8,649 nucleotides of DNA, taken from the NCBI GenBank assembly GCA_045531405.1, contig JAZSDX010000065.1, positions 1 to 8,649 on the forward strand. The letters run 5' to 3'. This DNA comes from RGIG4079 sp045531405. Lineage in GTDB: Bacteria; Bacteroidota; Bacteroidia; Bacteroidales; Muribaculaceae. Each line of letters opens with the position of its first letter. The stretch's first letter is position 1. The position numbers and the translations under genes are program-made. Shown here in pieces: positions 1-7,159 of this stretch. The notes beneath the pieces were generated by a model that was not told where the DNA came from, searched no databases, and saw only the letters and a program-made list of their open reading frames with translations.

Positions 1-684
1 CCGCTTTTTCATTATGTCGTATAGTTGGTCTGCCTTGTCTTGCTCAAATAAAACAAACTCCAACAAGTATCCCAACCGTTGCATTGCTGTTGTAGTGGTA
101 TATGGAAGAACCCCTTCCATTTTTGATATATCAAGTACATCGACCAATTCAGCAAGAACGGTGGCAGCCCTTTGATAACCTCCAATATTTGATGCAAACT
201 GGATAATATCCACAGCAGTCAACTCTGCCGATGAATACTTAATTCGTCCCATTTCGGCATTTCGGCTTTCAATCAGTTCATTGGGTATCTGCTGACGGTA
301 ATTCCAATTTAATAGCGTATTTTTATTTGATGTTCTTGGTCTGGGGCCAGTGGTTACAATCTGAGTCATCATAGCTCTCTGGTGAGAAGCACCGTATATG
401 GCAGCAGCAGAAAGCAATCCCACATAATAAGGCTTGCCCAAATACTCCATCAGTTCATTTATGTAATAACTCGGTGGCACTACTCCCTTTAACTGATATT
501 GGGTGGGAATGATTACATAAAAACCTTTATACACGTTTTGAATTCTCTTCGACAATGTAAGTCTATTGATGTCTGTTTTCAACGTCTTCTCAGAACGTTC
601 AGCAAACACACATCGAATCTGTTGGAAAGAGAAAGTGGTAATTCCTCTTTGTTCTTGCTCCTTTATCCAATCATTCAAACTCAT
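1..684 (-). CDS. abiEi: AbiEi-family antitoxin / transcriptional regulator (type IV TA), 3' end cut off by window edge
   Basis: An open frame of 228 codons runs from an ATG at 684 to base 1 without a stop, so the C-terminus is missing. Residues 1-60 form an N-terminal winged helix-turn-helix: it starts MSLNDWIKEQEQRGITTFSF and ends in the typical wing KGFYVIIP. Next comes the block with PPSYYINELMEYLGKPYYVG and LLSAAAIYGASHQRAMMTQI, which I recognise as the AbiEi antitoxin core. A later segment (SSAELTAVDII, then GGYQRAATVLAELVDVLDIS) also fits the family. Known for the family: AbiEi represses its own operon by binding inverted repeats in the promoter and neutralises the AbiEii nucleotidyltransferase toxin, giving phage abortive infection. 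Inferred: an abiEii gene would lie just left of the window. The 13-bp inverted repeat at 698-734 directly upstream supports autoregulation. The family call is strong, but no toxin is visible, so this could be an orphan antitoxin. Confidence 0.88.
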   Translation of the reverse strand, partial: MSLNDWIKEQEQRGITTFSFQQIRCVFAERSEKTLKTDINRLTLSKRIQNVYKGFYVIIPTQYQLKGVVPPSYYINELMEYLGKPYYVGLLSAAAIYGASHQRAMMTQIVTTGPRPRTSNKNTLLNWNYRQQIPNELIESRNAEMGRIKYSSAELTAVDIIQFASNIGGYQRAATVLAELVDVLDISKMEGVLPYTTTTAMQRLGYLLEFVLFEQDKADQLYDIMKKR

Positions 685-697
685 ATTCGGTTTATTT

Positions 698-734
698 GTT
701 GCAAAGGTAAACAAAAAACGCTTACCTTTGCAAC
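698..734 (-). promoter_or_regulatory. Promoter embedded in a perfect 13-bp inverted repeat, probable AbiEi operator
   Basis: GTTGCAAAGGTAA (698-710) and TTACCTTTGCAAC (722-734) are perfect inverted repeats separated by 11 bases. On the minus strand the near arm holds a TACCTTTG -7 box (709-702), and the far arm supplies a TTG 21 bases upstream (733-731). Transcription would start about 10 bases before the antitoxin ATG at 684. Because the repeat is perfect, the plus strand carries the same promoter layout (TACCTTTG at 723-730) pointing towards the DUF1848 gene. AbiEi proteins are known to bind inverted repeats in their own promoter; binding here is inferred. Confidence 0.65.
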
Positions 735-769
735 TTTTCTAATGAATTTTATTGTCATAAGTGTAATTT

Positions 770-958
770 TTACAACTTCAATGAGTTTCCACGCTTCTGA
801 GCCTGCTCATATCTACCGATAGCGACATCATCCACTTCACGAACAGCCTTGCGGTACTCGCTATCGGATAGGTTCTCTTTCCATTGATCTTGAGTTTTTG
901 ACCTCAAAATCTGACAACTTTTTTCAGTAAGAGACAAATTGTTGTTTTTTGATGGGAA
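770..958 (-). pseudogene. C-terminal remnant of an unrecognised gene
   Basis: A minus-strand frame of 62 codons ends at a TAA (772-770) and is bounded upstream by an in-frame stop at 961-959. It has no ATG in a sensible place. The last 40 or so residues look like real protein: DQWKENLSDSEYRKAVREVD followed by DVAIGRYEQAQKRGNSLKL, charged and probably helical. The residues before that (rich in K, N and S) look like non-coding AT-rich DNA. This suggests the tail of a gene whose 5' part was lost, with the junction somewhere around 890-958. It has the same orientation as the AbiEi gene and ends 86 bases before its start codon. I do not recognise the family. It could also be a chance open frame. 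Confidence 0.35.
816..867. repeat. 10-bp perfect inverted repeat inside the gene remnant
   Basis: CCGATAGCGA (816-825) and TCGCTATCGG (858-867) are perfect inverted copies separated by 32 bases. They lie within the remnant reading frame, so they may be coding coincidence. They are noted because this stretch may be a rearrangement scar. Confidence 0.4.
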
Positions 959-970
959 TTAGTATTTTTT
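942..970 (+). promoter_or_regulatory. Possible promoter of the DUF1848 gene
   Basis: TTG (942-944), an 18-base spacer and TATTTTTT (963-970) approximate the Bacteroidota promoter, with one mismatch in the -7 box. Initiation near 977 would give a leader of about 50 bases to the preferred ATG at 1027. A perfect TATTTTTG box at 1008-1015 also exists, but it lacks a well-spaced -33 element and would leave almost no leader. Confidence 0.35.
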
Positions 971-1026
971 AGCATACTAATGAAAAGATGTTGCCTTATG
1001 AAGATATTATTTTTGTAAAAAAAGAA

Positions 1027-1989
1027 ATGAAACATAGATTGATTCAAATAATATCTGATGAAGGCGATATTGTGGAAGCTCAAGCTCCCGTGATAATCTC
1101 GGCAAGCCGAGCTACAGATATTCCTGCGTTTTTTGCTGATTGGTTTTTTCATCGGTTAGATATTGGATATTTGAAATGGCGAAATCCGTTTAATGGAAAA
1201 TATAGTTTTGTCTCATTTCGCAACACCCGGTTTATCGTTTTTTGGACTAAAAATCCGGCACCATTATTGCCTTATTTATGCAAATTAAAAGAGCGAGGAA
1301 TAGGGTGTTATATTCAATATACATTAAATGATTATGAGGATGAGGGATTGGAACCATCTTTGCCAAGGGTTAAACAGCGAATAGAAACATATAAACGTTT
1401 GGTGGAAGAACTTGGCGAGGGTAGTGTAGTTTGGCGTTTTGACCCAATGATATTAACAGATACTATCGGTATTGATGAATTGTTACAAAAAGTAGCTAGT
1501 ATTGGAGATGCATTACAAGGGTATGCAGAGAAAATGGTGTTTAGTTATGCCGATGTTGCATTGTATAAAAAAGTTGTTAGAAATTTAGATGCATATAATA
1601 TAAAATATCGAGAATGGGATATACCGTTAATGATGGAGTTTGCCGAAAGGTTGAGTGGGCTAAACGCATTAAGATGGGGATATAGTTTGGCTACATGCTC
1701 TGAGGAAATCGCACTTGAAGAATATGGGATTGAGCATAATCGATGCATTGACCCATTGTTAATATCTCGTCTTTCCCCAAATGATGCAGACCTGCAAAAT
1801 TATTTATTTAATATAAAACGAGATTCGGGACAACGCAAATCGTGTGGTTGCATAATCTCAAAAGATATAGGGCAATATAATACATGCCCACACCTTTGTA
1901 AATATTGTTATGCTAATGATTCAGAAAATATCGTGAGCGCAAATTATCAACGACACATAAATAATCCATTAATAGATAAAATAGTTTAA
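1027..1989 (+). CDS. DUF1848 family protein with C-terminal radical-SAM-like cysteine motif
   Basis: The product is 320 residues if it starts at the ATG at 1027 (MKHRLIQIISDEGDIVEAQA). An in-frame ATG at 988 would add 13 residues (MLPYEDIIFVKKE). I prefer 1027 because family members, as I recall them, start with a similar lead-in to the signature VIISASRATDIPAFFADWFF. Other visible blocks are WRNPFNGKYSFVSFRNTRFI, VFWTKNPAPLLPYL and VVWRFDPMIL. The C-terminal region reads SCGCIISKDIGQYNTCPHLC followed by KYCYAND. It places cysteines at 273, 275, 287, 291 and 294, so C287-x3-C291-x2-C294 matches the spacing that binds the 4Fe-4S cluster in radical SAM enzymes. The motif sits at the C-terminus instead of the usual N-terminal position. 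I know of no established function for DUF1848. Iron-sulfur chemistry is inferred from the motif. The gene appears complete, stands alone on the plus strand, and has no clear terminator after it. Confidence 0.85.
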   Translation: MKHRLIQIISDEGDIVEAQAPVIISASRATDIPAFFADWFFHRLDIGYLKWRNPFNGKYSFVSFRNTRFIVFWTKNPAPLLPYLCKLKERGIGCYIQYTLNDYEDEGLEPSLPRVKQRIETYKRLVEELGEGSVVWRFDPMILTDTIGIDELLQKVASIGDALQGYAEKMVFSYADVALYKKVVRNLDAYNIKYREWDIPLMMEFAERLSGLNALRWGYSLATCSEEIALEEYGIEHNRCIDPLLISRLSPNDADLQNYLFNIKRDSGQRKSCGCIISKDIGQYNTCPHLCKYCYANDSENIVSANYQRHINNPLIDKIV

Positions 1990-2054
1990 TAAAATGTTGA
2001 ATTACACACCAAAATTACAGACATCAATCTTGCTGTTTGACCGAATAATTGTTG

Positions 2055-2062
2055 TATCTTTG
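2055..2062 (+). promoter_or_regulatory. -7 box (TATCTTTG) of the acetyltransferase gene
   Basis: TATCTTTG fits TAnnTTTG exactly and would start transcription near 2069, about 30 bases before the gene. The -33 side is imperfect: TTTG at 2036-2039 leaves only 15 bases, and TTG at 2030-2032 leaves 22. Confidence 0.5.
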
Positions 2063-2098
2063 TTATTATAATGTAGATAGAATAAAAACGAGATTGTG

Positions 2099-2719
2099 AT
2101 GAGAGAGGTAGATCCCCAAGAAACTTCAAGGGCTGAAGCGTTTGAGCTTTGGATGTCGTCGCCCATGCCTATGGTTACACTCACAAAAACGTTAAATGTG
2201 AGCAATCTATTGAAAGCGAGCCGACGACATGGCATAAAATTTAATGCGTTGCTTTGTTGGAACATCGGCAAGGCGGCATGTAAAGTTGAAGAGTTTTTCT
2301 TACTACCTCAACAGGGAAAACTTTTAAAATATGATTGCATTGCCGTGAATGTGATAGTAACTAATAGTAATGGTGGTATTAATTCGTGCGATATTCCATT
2401 TTCAGAGGATTTTAGTCAGTTTTATGACCATTATACTTTCCTCACTACCCAAGCTCAAAAGGAATGTAAAAGTTCGTTTTTAGAGGATTATATGGTTGTT
2501 GGGACTTCGGCCATGATTCAAACCACACTCGATTGTATTGTGAATCAATATACCGAGAAATTTAGCAACCCAATGGTGATGTGGGGCAGATATCGCAAAC
2601 ATTGGTTCAAAACCACGTTGCCCATATCGTTCCAATTTCATCATACCCAAATGGACGGTGCTCATGCTGCACAATTTTTAGAAGAATTGCAAATGGAGAT
2701 AAATACTTTTCGTGTATAA
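2099..2719 (+). CDS. CatA-like (type A chloramphenicol acetyltransferase family) O-acetyltransferase
   Basis: The protein has 206 residues from the ATG at 2099; a GTG at 2096 directly before it is an alternative start. Length is close to classical CAT enzymes (about 213-220). The C-terminal catalytic motif is clear: ISFQFHHTQMDGAHAAQFLE contains HHxxxDG at 181-187, where by analogy with CAT the second histidine (H182) is the catalytic base and D186 is structural. The preceding MVMWGRYRKHWFKTTLP aligns with the conserved strand before that motif, and the N-terminal KFNALLCWNIGKAACKVEEF matches the region of the first acceptor-binding helix. Known for the family: acetyl-CoA-dependent acetylation of a hydroxyl group in a cytoplasmic homotrimer. 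Many chromosomal CatA-like proteins have no demonstrated resistance role, so the substrate here is open. The gene is followed after 59 bases by a small winged-helix gene and is probably co-transcribed with it. Confidence 0.85.
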   Translation: MREVDPQETSRAEAFELWMSSPMPMVTLTKTLNVSNLLKASRRHGIKFNALLCWNIGKAACKVEEFFLLPQQGKLLKYDCIAVNVIVTNSNGGINSCDIPFSEDFSQFYDHYTFLTTQAQKECKSSFLEDYMVVGTSAMIQTTLDCIVNQYTEKFSNPMVMWGRYRKHWFKTTLPISFQFHHTQMDGAHAAQFLEELQMEINTFRV

Positions 2720-2778
2720 AACGTTATTATATAGAGCAAAGAAAAATAACTAAATATTAACAACCTAAAATTAAAATT

Positions 2779-2958
2779 ATGGAAGTAAAAGAAAAAGTAT
2801 TGCAAGTGATGAAAGAGGCTGGCGAACCATTAAACGCCGGTAAAATAGCAGAACTCAGTGGTCTTGATCGCAAAGAGGTTGACAAAGCAATGAAGCAACT
2901 TAAAGAAGAAGGTGCGATTGTGTCGCCTGTACGTTGCAAATGGGCTCCTGCCGAGTAA
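2779..2958 (+). CDS. Small winged helix-turn-helix protein (59 aa)
   Basis: ATG at 2779 follows an A-rich leader typical of Bacteroidota, and a TAA ends the frame at 2958. The sequence begins MEVKEKVLQVMKEAGEPLNA, continues GKIAELSGLDRKEVDKAMKQ, and ends LKEEGAIVSPVRCKWAPAE. This is a compact winged HTH: helix 1 (VKEKVLQVMKEAG), the HTH proper (NAGKIAELSGLDRKEVDKAMKQLKEEG) and a short wing (AIVSPVRCKWAP). Similar free-standing proteins of about 60 residues are common in Bacteroidota and archaea as predicted regulators, but no target is established. No TAnnTTTG box is visible in the 59 bases upstream, so it probably shares the acetyltransferase transcript. The hairpin at 2981-3012 closes the unit. 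DNA binding is inferred from the fold. Confidence 0.8.
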   Translation: MEVKEKVLQVMKEAGEPLNAGKIAELSGLDRKEVDKAMKQLKEEGAIVSPVRCKWAPAE

Positions 2959-2980
2959 TAAGATGGAGTCAATGAAATAA

Positions 2981-3012
2981 CAATCGGCAACCTCATGAGG
3001 GGTTGCCGATTG
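2981..3012. terminator. Strong hairpin terminator between convergent genes
   Basis: CAATCGGCAACC (2981-2992) pairs perfectly with GGTTGCCGATTG (3001-3012). The stem can extend by one G-T and one C-G pair to leave a 4-base loop. It lies 22 bases after the winged-helix stop and about 40 bases beyond the pump gene's stop on the other strand, so it can serve both. The T-run is modest on the plus side (TTGTGGTT) and somewhat better on the minus side (TTATTTC). Confidence 0.8.
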
Positions 3013-3051
3013 TTGTGGTTATAAAAGTGGAGAATGGAATTTTACGTGGCG

Positions 3052-4667
3052 TTATTTAGCCATATTACGTTTTCGAAAATGAATTCGTAATTTAATGTCA
3101 TTAAGAATGAATTTATGGATTACTTGGTAGGTTGGCTCAATTAGTCTTATCGGACGAATATTGCTATGTCGTAGCATCAGACCAATCAAACAAAGAATTG
3201 AAATAAATAGAAGCCAACCATATATCTCTTTCATCGACTCAAGCAAAGATTGAATCTGTACCATTCCATAAAATTCGCTTAAATTGATTTTTGAAGATGT
3301 AAACGAAATATTATCCATGTTTTCGCTCAGAATCATTGAGTTGCGAGTCATACAAACCTTTAATATTCGACTCACAATTGCTGTGCCGATAGGTCCGGCT
3401 AAAGCTGCACTAAACATATTTTGGAATGATAATCCGTGCAAGAAAGTGTAGGGGAAAGGAAGTCTGGCATTAGCAGTGAGCATAAGTACAGCGACAATAA
3501 CATAGCCGGCTGAACGGGCAATGATTGGAGCGTATAATGATTCTTTGGGTATGTTGTAGTCTATGAAAAAATAGAAATAAGCCAAGTAGAAGGAGAAGCA
3601 TGAGAATGCAATGACGAGCATTCGTTGATATGTCCATTTGCGTCGAGCAAAAGTTTGCCAAGTGAATAAAACGCCAAAGATAACGCCTATAATGGAAATC
3701 CAATTAAGTGTTGATATGTTTAGTTGGTCATAGCCTAATACACTCTCCATTAACGCATGCTCAAAAATGTGAGATGGGGCTAACAGTAAATCCATAATCA
3801 AAATGATAGCGACACATGTGGGTACAATTGGAATTTTGAAAATTACAAGAGAGATAATGGGTGACGCAAAATTGTAGCACGCCATAAGTTGAGCCCAAGC
3901 GACAAGAATCCTAATACTGTGGCGAAAACGATGGGCTGAGAATCCCACCAATCATAATACTCGCCATAAATGCATATAAACAAAATAGACATTGCAGTAG
4001 TGCCCCATAACAACATTCCAATCCAGTCAATACCATATAATGGAAGTCGAGGCATTATAGATATTCCTTTATAGCATATAATCACAGTGAGATATATTAG
4101 CAATAGTGCCCCAATGATAAACCAATGCATGTATTGCCATGATGCCCACACCGAGAAAGATAATGCAGCAATACCTGTGAGTTGAATGGTGCCATTTACC
4201 ATTAAATAGATGTAGCAAAACCAAATAGACATGTCACGTTTGGGTGTAATCCATAATTGGATTGTGGAGTTACATTCATAAATTGCCCACATGCGGAAAA
4301 ATCCCGAAACGAGGCTTACACCAACTAATACCGGTACGCTCCCGGTATGCATACATATCACATTGGCAGTGATTAATGCCAAGATGCACCATCCAAGAGC
4401 CGTTTTAGGTCTTACAGCCCATTTTAGTCTAAACATAATGGCAAAGAACAAGGCCATGCCCACCAATGAAGCATATCCTGCCATCATGATGTCTTCTTGC
4501 AAAAGTTGAGTAGAACCAACCATTTCACTTACCGCCGCAAGATATACTCCTCCCGTGCAGTTGAATACGATGATAAAAAGAATCAGTAGCCATGGCTTTA
4601 ATGGCTCCGGGATAAAACGAATTTGAGGGATTGAAAAAGGTTGATTAGGATTGTGATGATGTCCCAT
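3052..4667 (-). pseudogene. EmrB-like MFS drug-efflux permease (DHA2 type), split by a -1 frameshift
   Basis: Two overlapping minus-strand frames together make one inner-membrane permease. The first (ATG at 4667) encodes 274 residues and stops at 3843; the second continues to the stop at 3052. The first frame reads NLWRATILRHPLSLL then stop. The second supplies ISLVIFKIPIV then MDLLLAPSHIFEHALMESVL and RSAGYVIVAVLMLTANARLP. Joining at 3855 (after codon TTA, stepping back one base) gives RHPLISLVIF, matching the family pattern as I recall it, and a protein of 538 residues, the usual size for this 14-helix family. Many hydrophobic segments are visible in both halves. The pump would export drugs or toxic organic compounds using the proton gradient, through the adaptor and TolC-like channel encoded upstream. 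Its ATG overlaps the adaptor stop (TAATG), implying translational coupling. As read, only a truncated protein would be made, unless this is a sequencing error or is bypassed. Confidence 0.85.
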
Positions 4668-5701
4668 TAATATAGTACTTTACATTCTACATTCATTCCC
4701 GAACTAACACGCTCCATTGCTTTTGCATCATTATCGTTGGTAAAGTCAATGCGAATGGGAATTCGTTGCTCAATTTTAACGAAGTTGCCCGAAGAGTTGT
4801 CTTGTGGCAAAAGAGAAAATGATGCACCTGTGGCATGCGACATCGAACGAACTGTACCTTTGAATGTGTGGTTGGGAATTGCGTCTATTTTAATCTCTAC
4901 TTCTTGCCCAATATGAATATTTGCAGTTTGAGTTTCTTTGTAGTTAGCAACAATCCATTTGTCATTGTTGTCAACTATATTTACTAATGTCTGACCGGGT
5001 TGAATCAATTGTCCTTCTTGAATCTCTTTGCGGCCGGTAAAGCCATCACATGGTGCGATGATAACAGTATAGGTTAAGTTCAGACGTGCTAAATCCAATG
5101 CAGCTTCAGCCAATTTTATGCCTGCTATATTTTGTCCTAATCGAGTGCTTTGTTCGCGACTAACTGAACGCACACTTTCTTTTTGATTTTTGAGCATTTC
5201 GTATCGTGCTTTGGCAGCTAAGTAAGCCGTGTGCATGTCGTCATATTGTTGACGTGTAACAGCATTTTGCTCAAAAAGGGTGCTGAATCGTTGATAATTC
5301 CTATCGGCATTATCAAGAAGTATTCGAGCCTCTTCAATGCTTGCATCGGTTACGGATATGTTGGTATTGGTTGTTGAAATGGCATTGTGCATGGCATCTT
5401 TGCCTGTTTTTGCGTTTTCGAGGTTAGCCTCTGCTTGTGCTAATAAAAAACGATATTCGGTATCTTCAATGATGACGAGAGTGTCGCCTTTTGAAACTTT
5501 AGAGTATTCGTCAAAACGAATCTCTTTTATAAAACCTTGCACTCGTGAATTTACAGGGACAATTAATTGTTTCACTTGTGCGTTTTCGGTAAATTCGACA
5601 TTACCTAAATGAACAAATTTTTCACATACCCAAATGATGGCACAAATGAGAAGAATGCAAGCAATAATATTGTAAATTAGTTTTTTAGTTTTTCTTTTCA
5701 T
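4667..5701 (-). CDS. EmrA/HlyD-family periplasmic adaptor of a tripartite efflux pump
   Basis: This 344-residue membrane-fusion protein has a short basic N-terminus (MKRKTKK) and one membrane anchor at about residues 8-25 (LIYNIIACILLICAIIWV), leaving the rest in the periplasm. The first lipoyl half-domain is at about 46-80 (VNSRVQGFIKEI, KVSKGDTLVIIED). A long helical hairpin follows at about 82-208. The second lipoyl half-domain is at about 213-245 (APCDGFTGRKEIQEGQLIQP), then a beta-barrel. The block TGASFSLLPQDNSSGNFVKI (291-310) is the EmrA signature, which separates it from RND-type adaptors. Its role is to bridge the MFS pump in the inner membrane to the TolC-like outer-membrane channel. 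It starts 12 bases after the TolC-like gene's stop, and its TAA overlaps the pump's ATG, so all three are one operon. Nothing suggests the gene is damaged. Confidence 0.92.
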   Translation of the reverse strand: MKRKTKKLIYNIIACILLICAIIWVCEKFVHLGNVEFTENAQVKQLIVPVNSRVQGFIKEIRFDEYSKVSKGDTLVIIEDTEYRFLLAQAEANLENAKTGKDAMHNAISTTNTNISVTDASIEEARILLDNADRNYQRFSTLFEQNAVTRQQYDDMHTAYLAAKARYEMLKNQKESVRSVSREQSTRLGQNIAGIKLAEAALDLARLNLTYTVIIAPCDGFTGRKEIQEGQLIQPGQTLVNIVDNNDKWIVANYKETQTANIHIGQEVEIKIDAIPNHTFKGTVRSMSHATGASFSLLPQDNSSGNFVKIEQRIPIRIDFTNDNDAKAMERVSSGMNVECKVLY

Positions 5702-5713
5702 AATGAAGTATTT

Positions 5714-7027
5714 TTATAGATTACCTGAACTGTTTTTTAATTTATAATAGTTAAATATCAAATTTATTCGAGCATTTGTGAGTTGCAATTCTGCATCAAG
5801 AAGTTGATTAGAAGCATCAAGCATGTCGGTAACGAGTGCAATGTCGTTTCGATATCGATTTTCAATTACATTGTAATTTTCGTTGGCGAGTTGTAAGCTT
5901 TTTTCTAATGTGGCAACTTCGTCATAAGCTTCAAGATATTTAGAGTAATCGGCTTGAATGCTTATAGCTGTTTGCTCAATAATGTTGTCGTGTCTTAAAC
6001 GATTGGTTTCGGTGTTGAACTTAGCTTGTTTTATGCTTTTGTTTGTTTTATATAGAGAAGAAAGTTTATAAGATACGCCTATACCCACATACCAATGATT
6101 GAAATTCTTGTTAATAACAGGAACTTCAATGGTTATTGGTCCATCAAAATTATTGGCAGCAATGAGTGCAATTGTTGGACGAAGTTCGGCTTGTGCTAAC
6201 TTTTCGTTACATTCTCCCATTTTTACGCTAAGCGATGATTGCTTGATAGCATGAGCATTGTTGTTGGCAAAGTTTTGCCAATAAGTTAAATCGTGAGTTA
6301 ATAATGATTGATTTAGTAAGGTGGTGTCGGGTTGAATATATGTATCGACAGGAAGGTCAAGCATTGTTACCAAATCATAATTGAGAATTTCGACGGAGTT
6401 TTCAATGCGTCTTTTTGCTAACTCCAAGTTCTTAAGTTGCAGTTCGTAACGGGTAATGTCGTTTTGAAGAGCGATTCCTGCTTCGTTGCGAACTTTTGTG
6501 TCTTTAATTACAATTTTAGCGAGATTAATGTTATGGTCATATACTTTTATTGTATTCTGAAGTTTGTATAAATCAAGATAAAATCCGGTGAGCAAAAAGC
6601 GTATTTGGCTACGTGTTGCTTCTTGATTAATGTTTGCCATCTCTTTTTTTAATTTAGCCATGGCAACACTATTTGTAACCGCTCCACCTCCATATATTAA
6701 TTGAGATGCTTTAATCGCAAAGTTATTTCCAAAATGAGGCATTTTAACACTTTGACTATTTGAGAAGTTTCGGTCAAGCAAATAACCATTGCCAAGGTAG
6801 CTTGCCGATAAAGAAATGTCGATGTCGGGAAGATAACCGTTTTTTGCGACATTGATGGCTTGTTCTGCTTCTAATACTTCGGAAGCTTTTACTTTTAATG
6901 CCTTGCTATTTTTATCGGCTAAGGCAAATATTTGCTCTAACGATAACATGTAGGGTTGTTGAGCAAAACTTCCCATTATGCCGATTAAAGAGCATAGCGA
7001 CATTATAAACAAACGTGCTTTAAACAT
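5714..7027 (-). CDS. TolC-family outer-membrane efflux protein
   Basis: The protein has 437 residues. Residues 1-22 form a signal peptide (MFKARLFIMSLCSLIGIMGS, then FA), with likely cleavage before QQPYML. The mature part shows two related outer-membrane-efflux repeats. The first begins LSLEQIFALADKNSKALKVK and contains the beta-strand segment YLPDIDISLSASYLGNG. The second half contains AELRPTIALIAANNFDG and HWYVGIGVSYKLSSLY, again a periplasmic-helix plus strand pattern. The C-terminal helix, LLDAELQLTNARINLIFNYY, is typical of the family. Trimers of such proteins form the channel through the outer membrane. It is the first gene of the tolC-like, emrA-like, emrB-like operon. The start at 7027 is supported by the signal peptide. 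The 406 bases upstream contain promoter and palindrome candidates but no regulator gene. Confidence 0.92.
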   Translation of the reverse strand: MFKARLFIMSLCSLIGIMGSFAQQPYMLSLEQIFALADKNSKALKVKASEVLEAEQAINVAKNGYLPDIDISLSASYLGNGYLLDRNFSNSQSVKMPHFGNNFAIKASQLIYGGGAVTNSVAMAKLKKEMANINQEATRSQIRFLLTGFYLDLYKLQNTIKVYDHNINLAKIVIKDTKVRNEAGIALQNDITRYELQLKNLELAKRRIENSVEILNYDLVTMLDLPVDTYIQPDTTLLNQSLLTHDLTYWQNFANNNAHAIKQSSLSVKMGECNEKLAQAELRPTIALIAANNFDGPITIEVPVINKNFNHWYVGIGVSYKLSSLYKTNKSIKQAKFNTETNRLRHDNIIEQTAISIQADYSKYLEAYDEVATLEKSLQLANENYNVIENRYRNDIALVTDMLDASNQLLDAELQLTNARINLIFNYYKLKNSSGNL

Positions 7028-7106
7028 AAAATGAGAGTTTATTAGTGATTATAAAATGATAAAATTAACTGAAATTATATGTGAAGGATAATAACAAATC
7101 ATTATC

Positions 7107-7133
7107 TGCGATTGCTTGTAATAAGCATTCGCA
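7107..7133. repeat. 27-bp imperfect palindrome upstream of the TolC-like gene
   Basis: TGCGATTGCTT (7107-7117) and AAGCATTCGCA (7123-7133) are inverted copies with one mismatch and a 5-base centre (GTAAT). It is centred about 93 bases before the operon's start codon. The size and symmetry suit a dimeric regulator such as TetR or MarR, or an RNA hairpin in the leader. The role is inferred. Confidence 0.55.
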
Positions 7134-7159
7134 TTACTAATGAAATGTATAACTTTGTT

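Noticed and set aside
499..822. Plus-strand open frame of 107 codons over the antitoxin start and promoter
   Set aside because: It lies opposite the well-supported AbiEi gene, crosses the promoter palindrome and shows no recognisable protein features.
904..1152. Minus-strand frame overlapping the start of the DUF1848 gene
   Set aside because: It overlaps conserved DUF1848 N-terminal coding sequence, is rich in F, H and N as expected from AT-rich antisense DNA, and lacks family features.
2099..2719. Calling the acetyltransferase a chloramphenicol resistance gene
   Set aside because: The fold and catalytic motif fit, but many chromosomal CatA-like proteins have no demonstrated resistance activity, and the acceptor-site residues cannot be judged here.
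3843..3870. Programmed -1 ribosomal frameshifting in the pump gene
   Set aside because: No X XXY YYZ slippery heptamer is present and I see no obvious downstream stimulatory stem. Permeases of this family are not known to me to use frameshifting.
3052..3951. Second half of the pump as an independent gene starting at 3951
   Set aside because: Its first 32 or so residues are an out-of-frame reading of the first half; family-like sequence begins only at the frameshift point near 3855.
7150..7157. Plus-strand TAACTTTG as a promoter
   Set aside because: There is no -33 element at suitable spacing and no gene downstream on that strand before the convergent methyltransferase.
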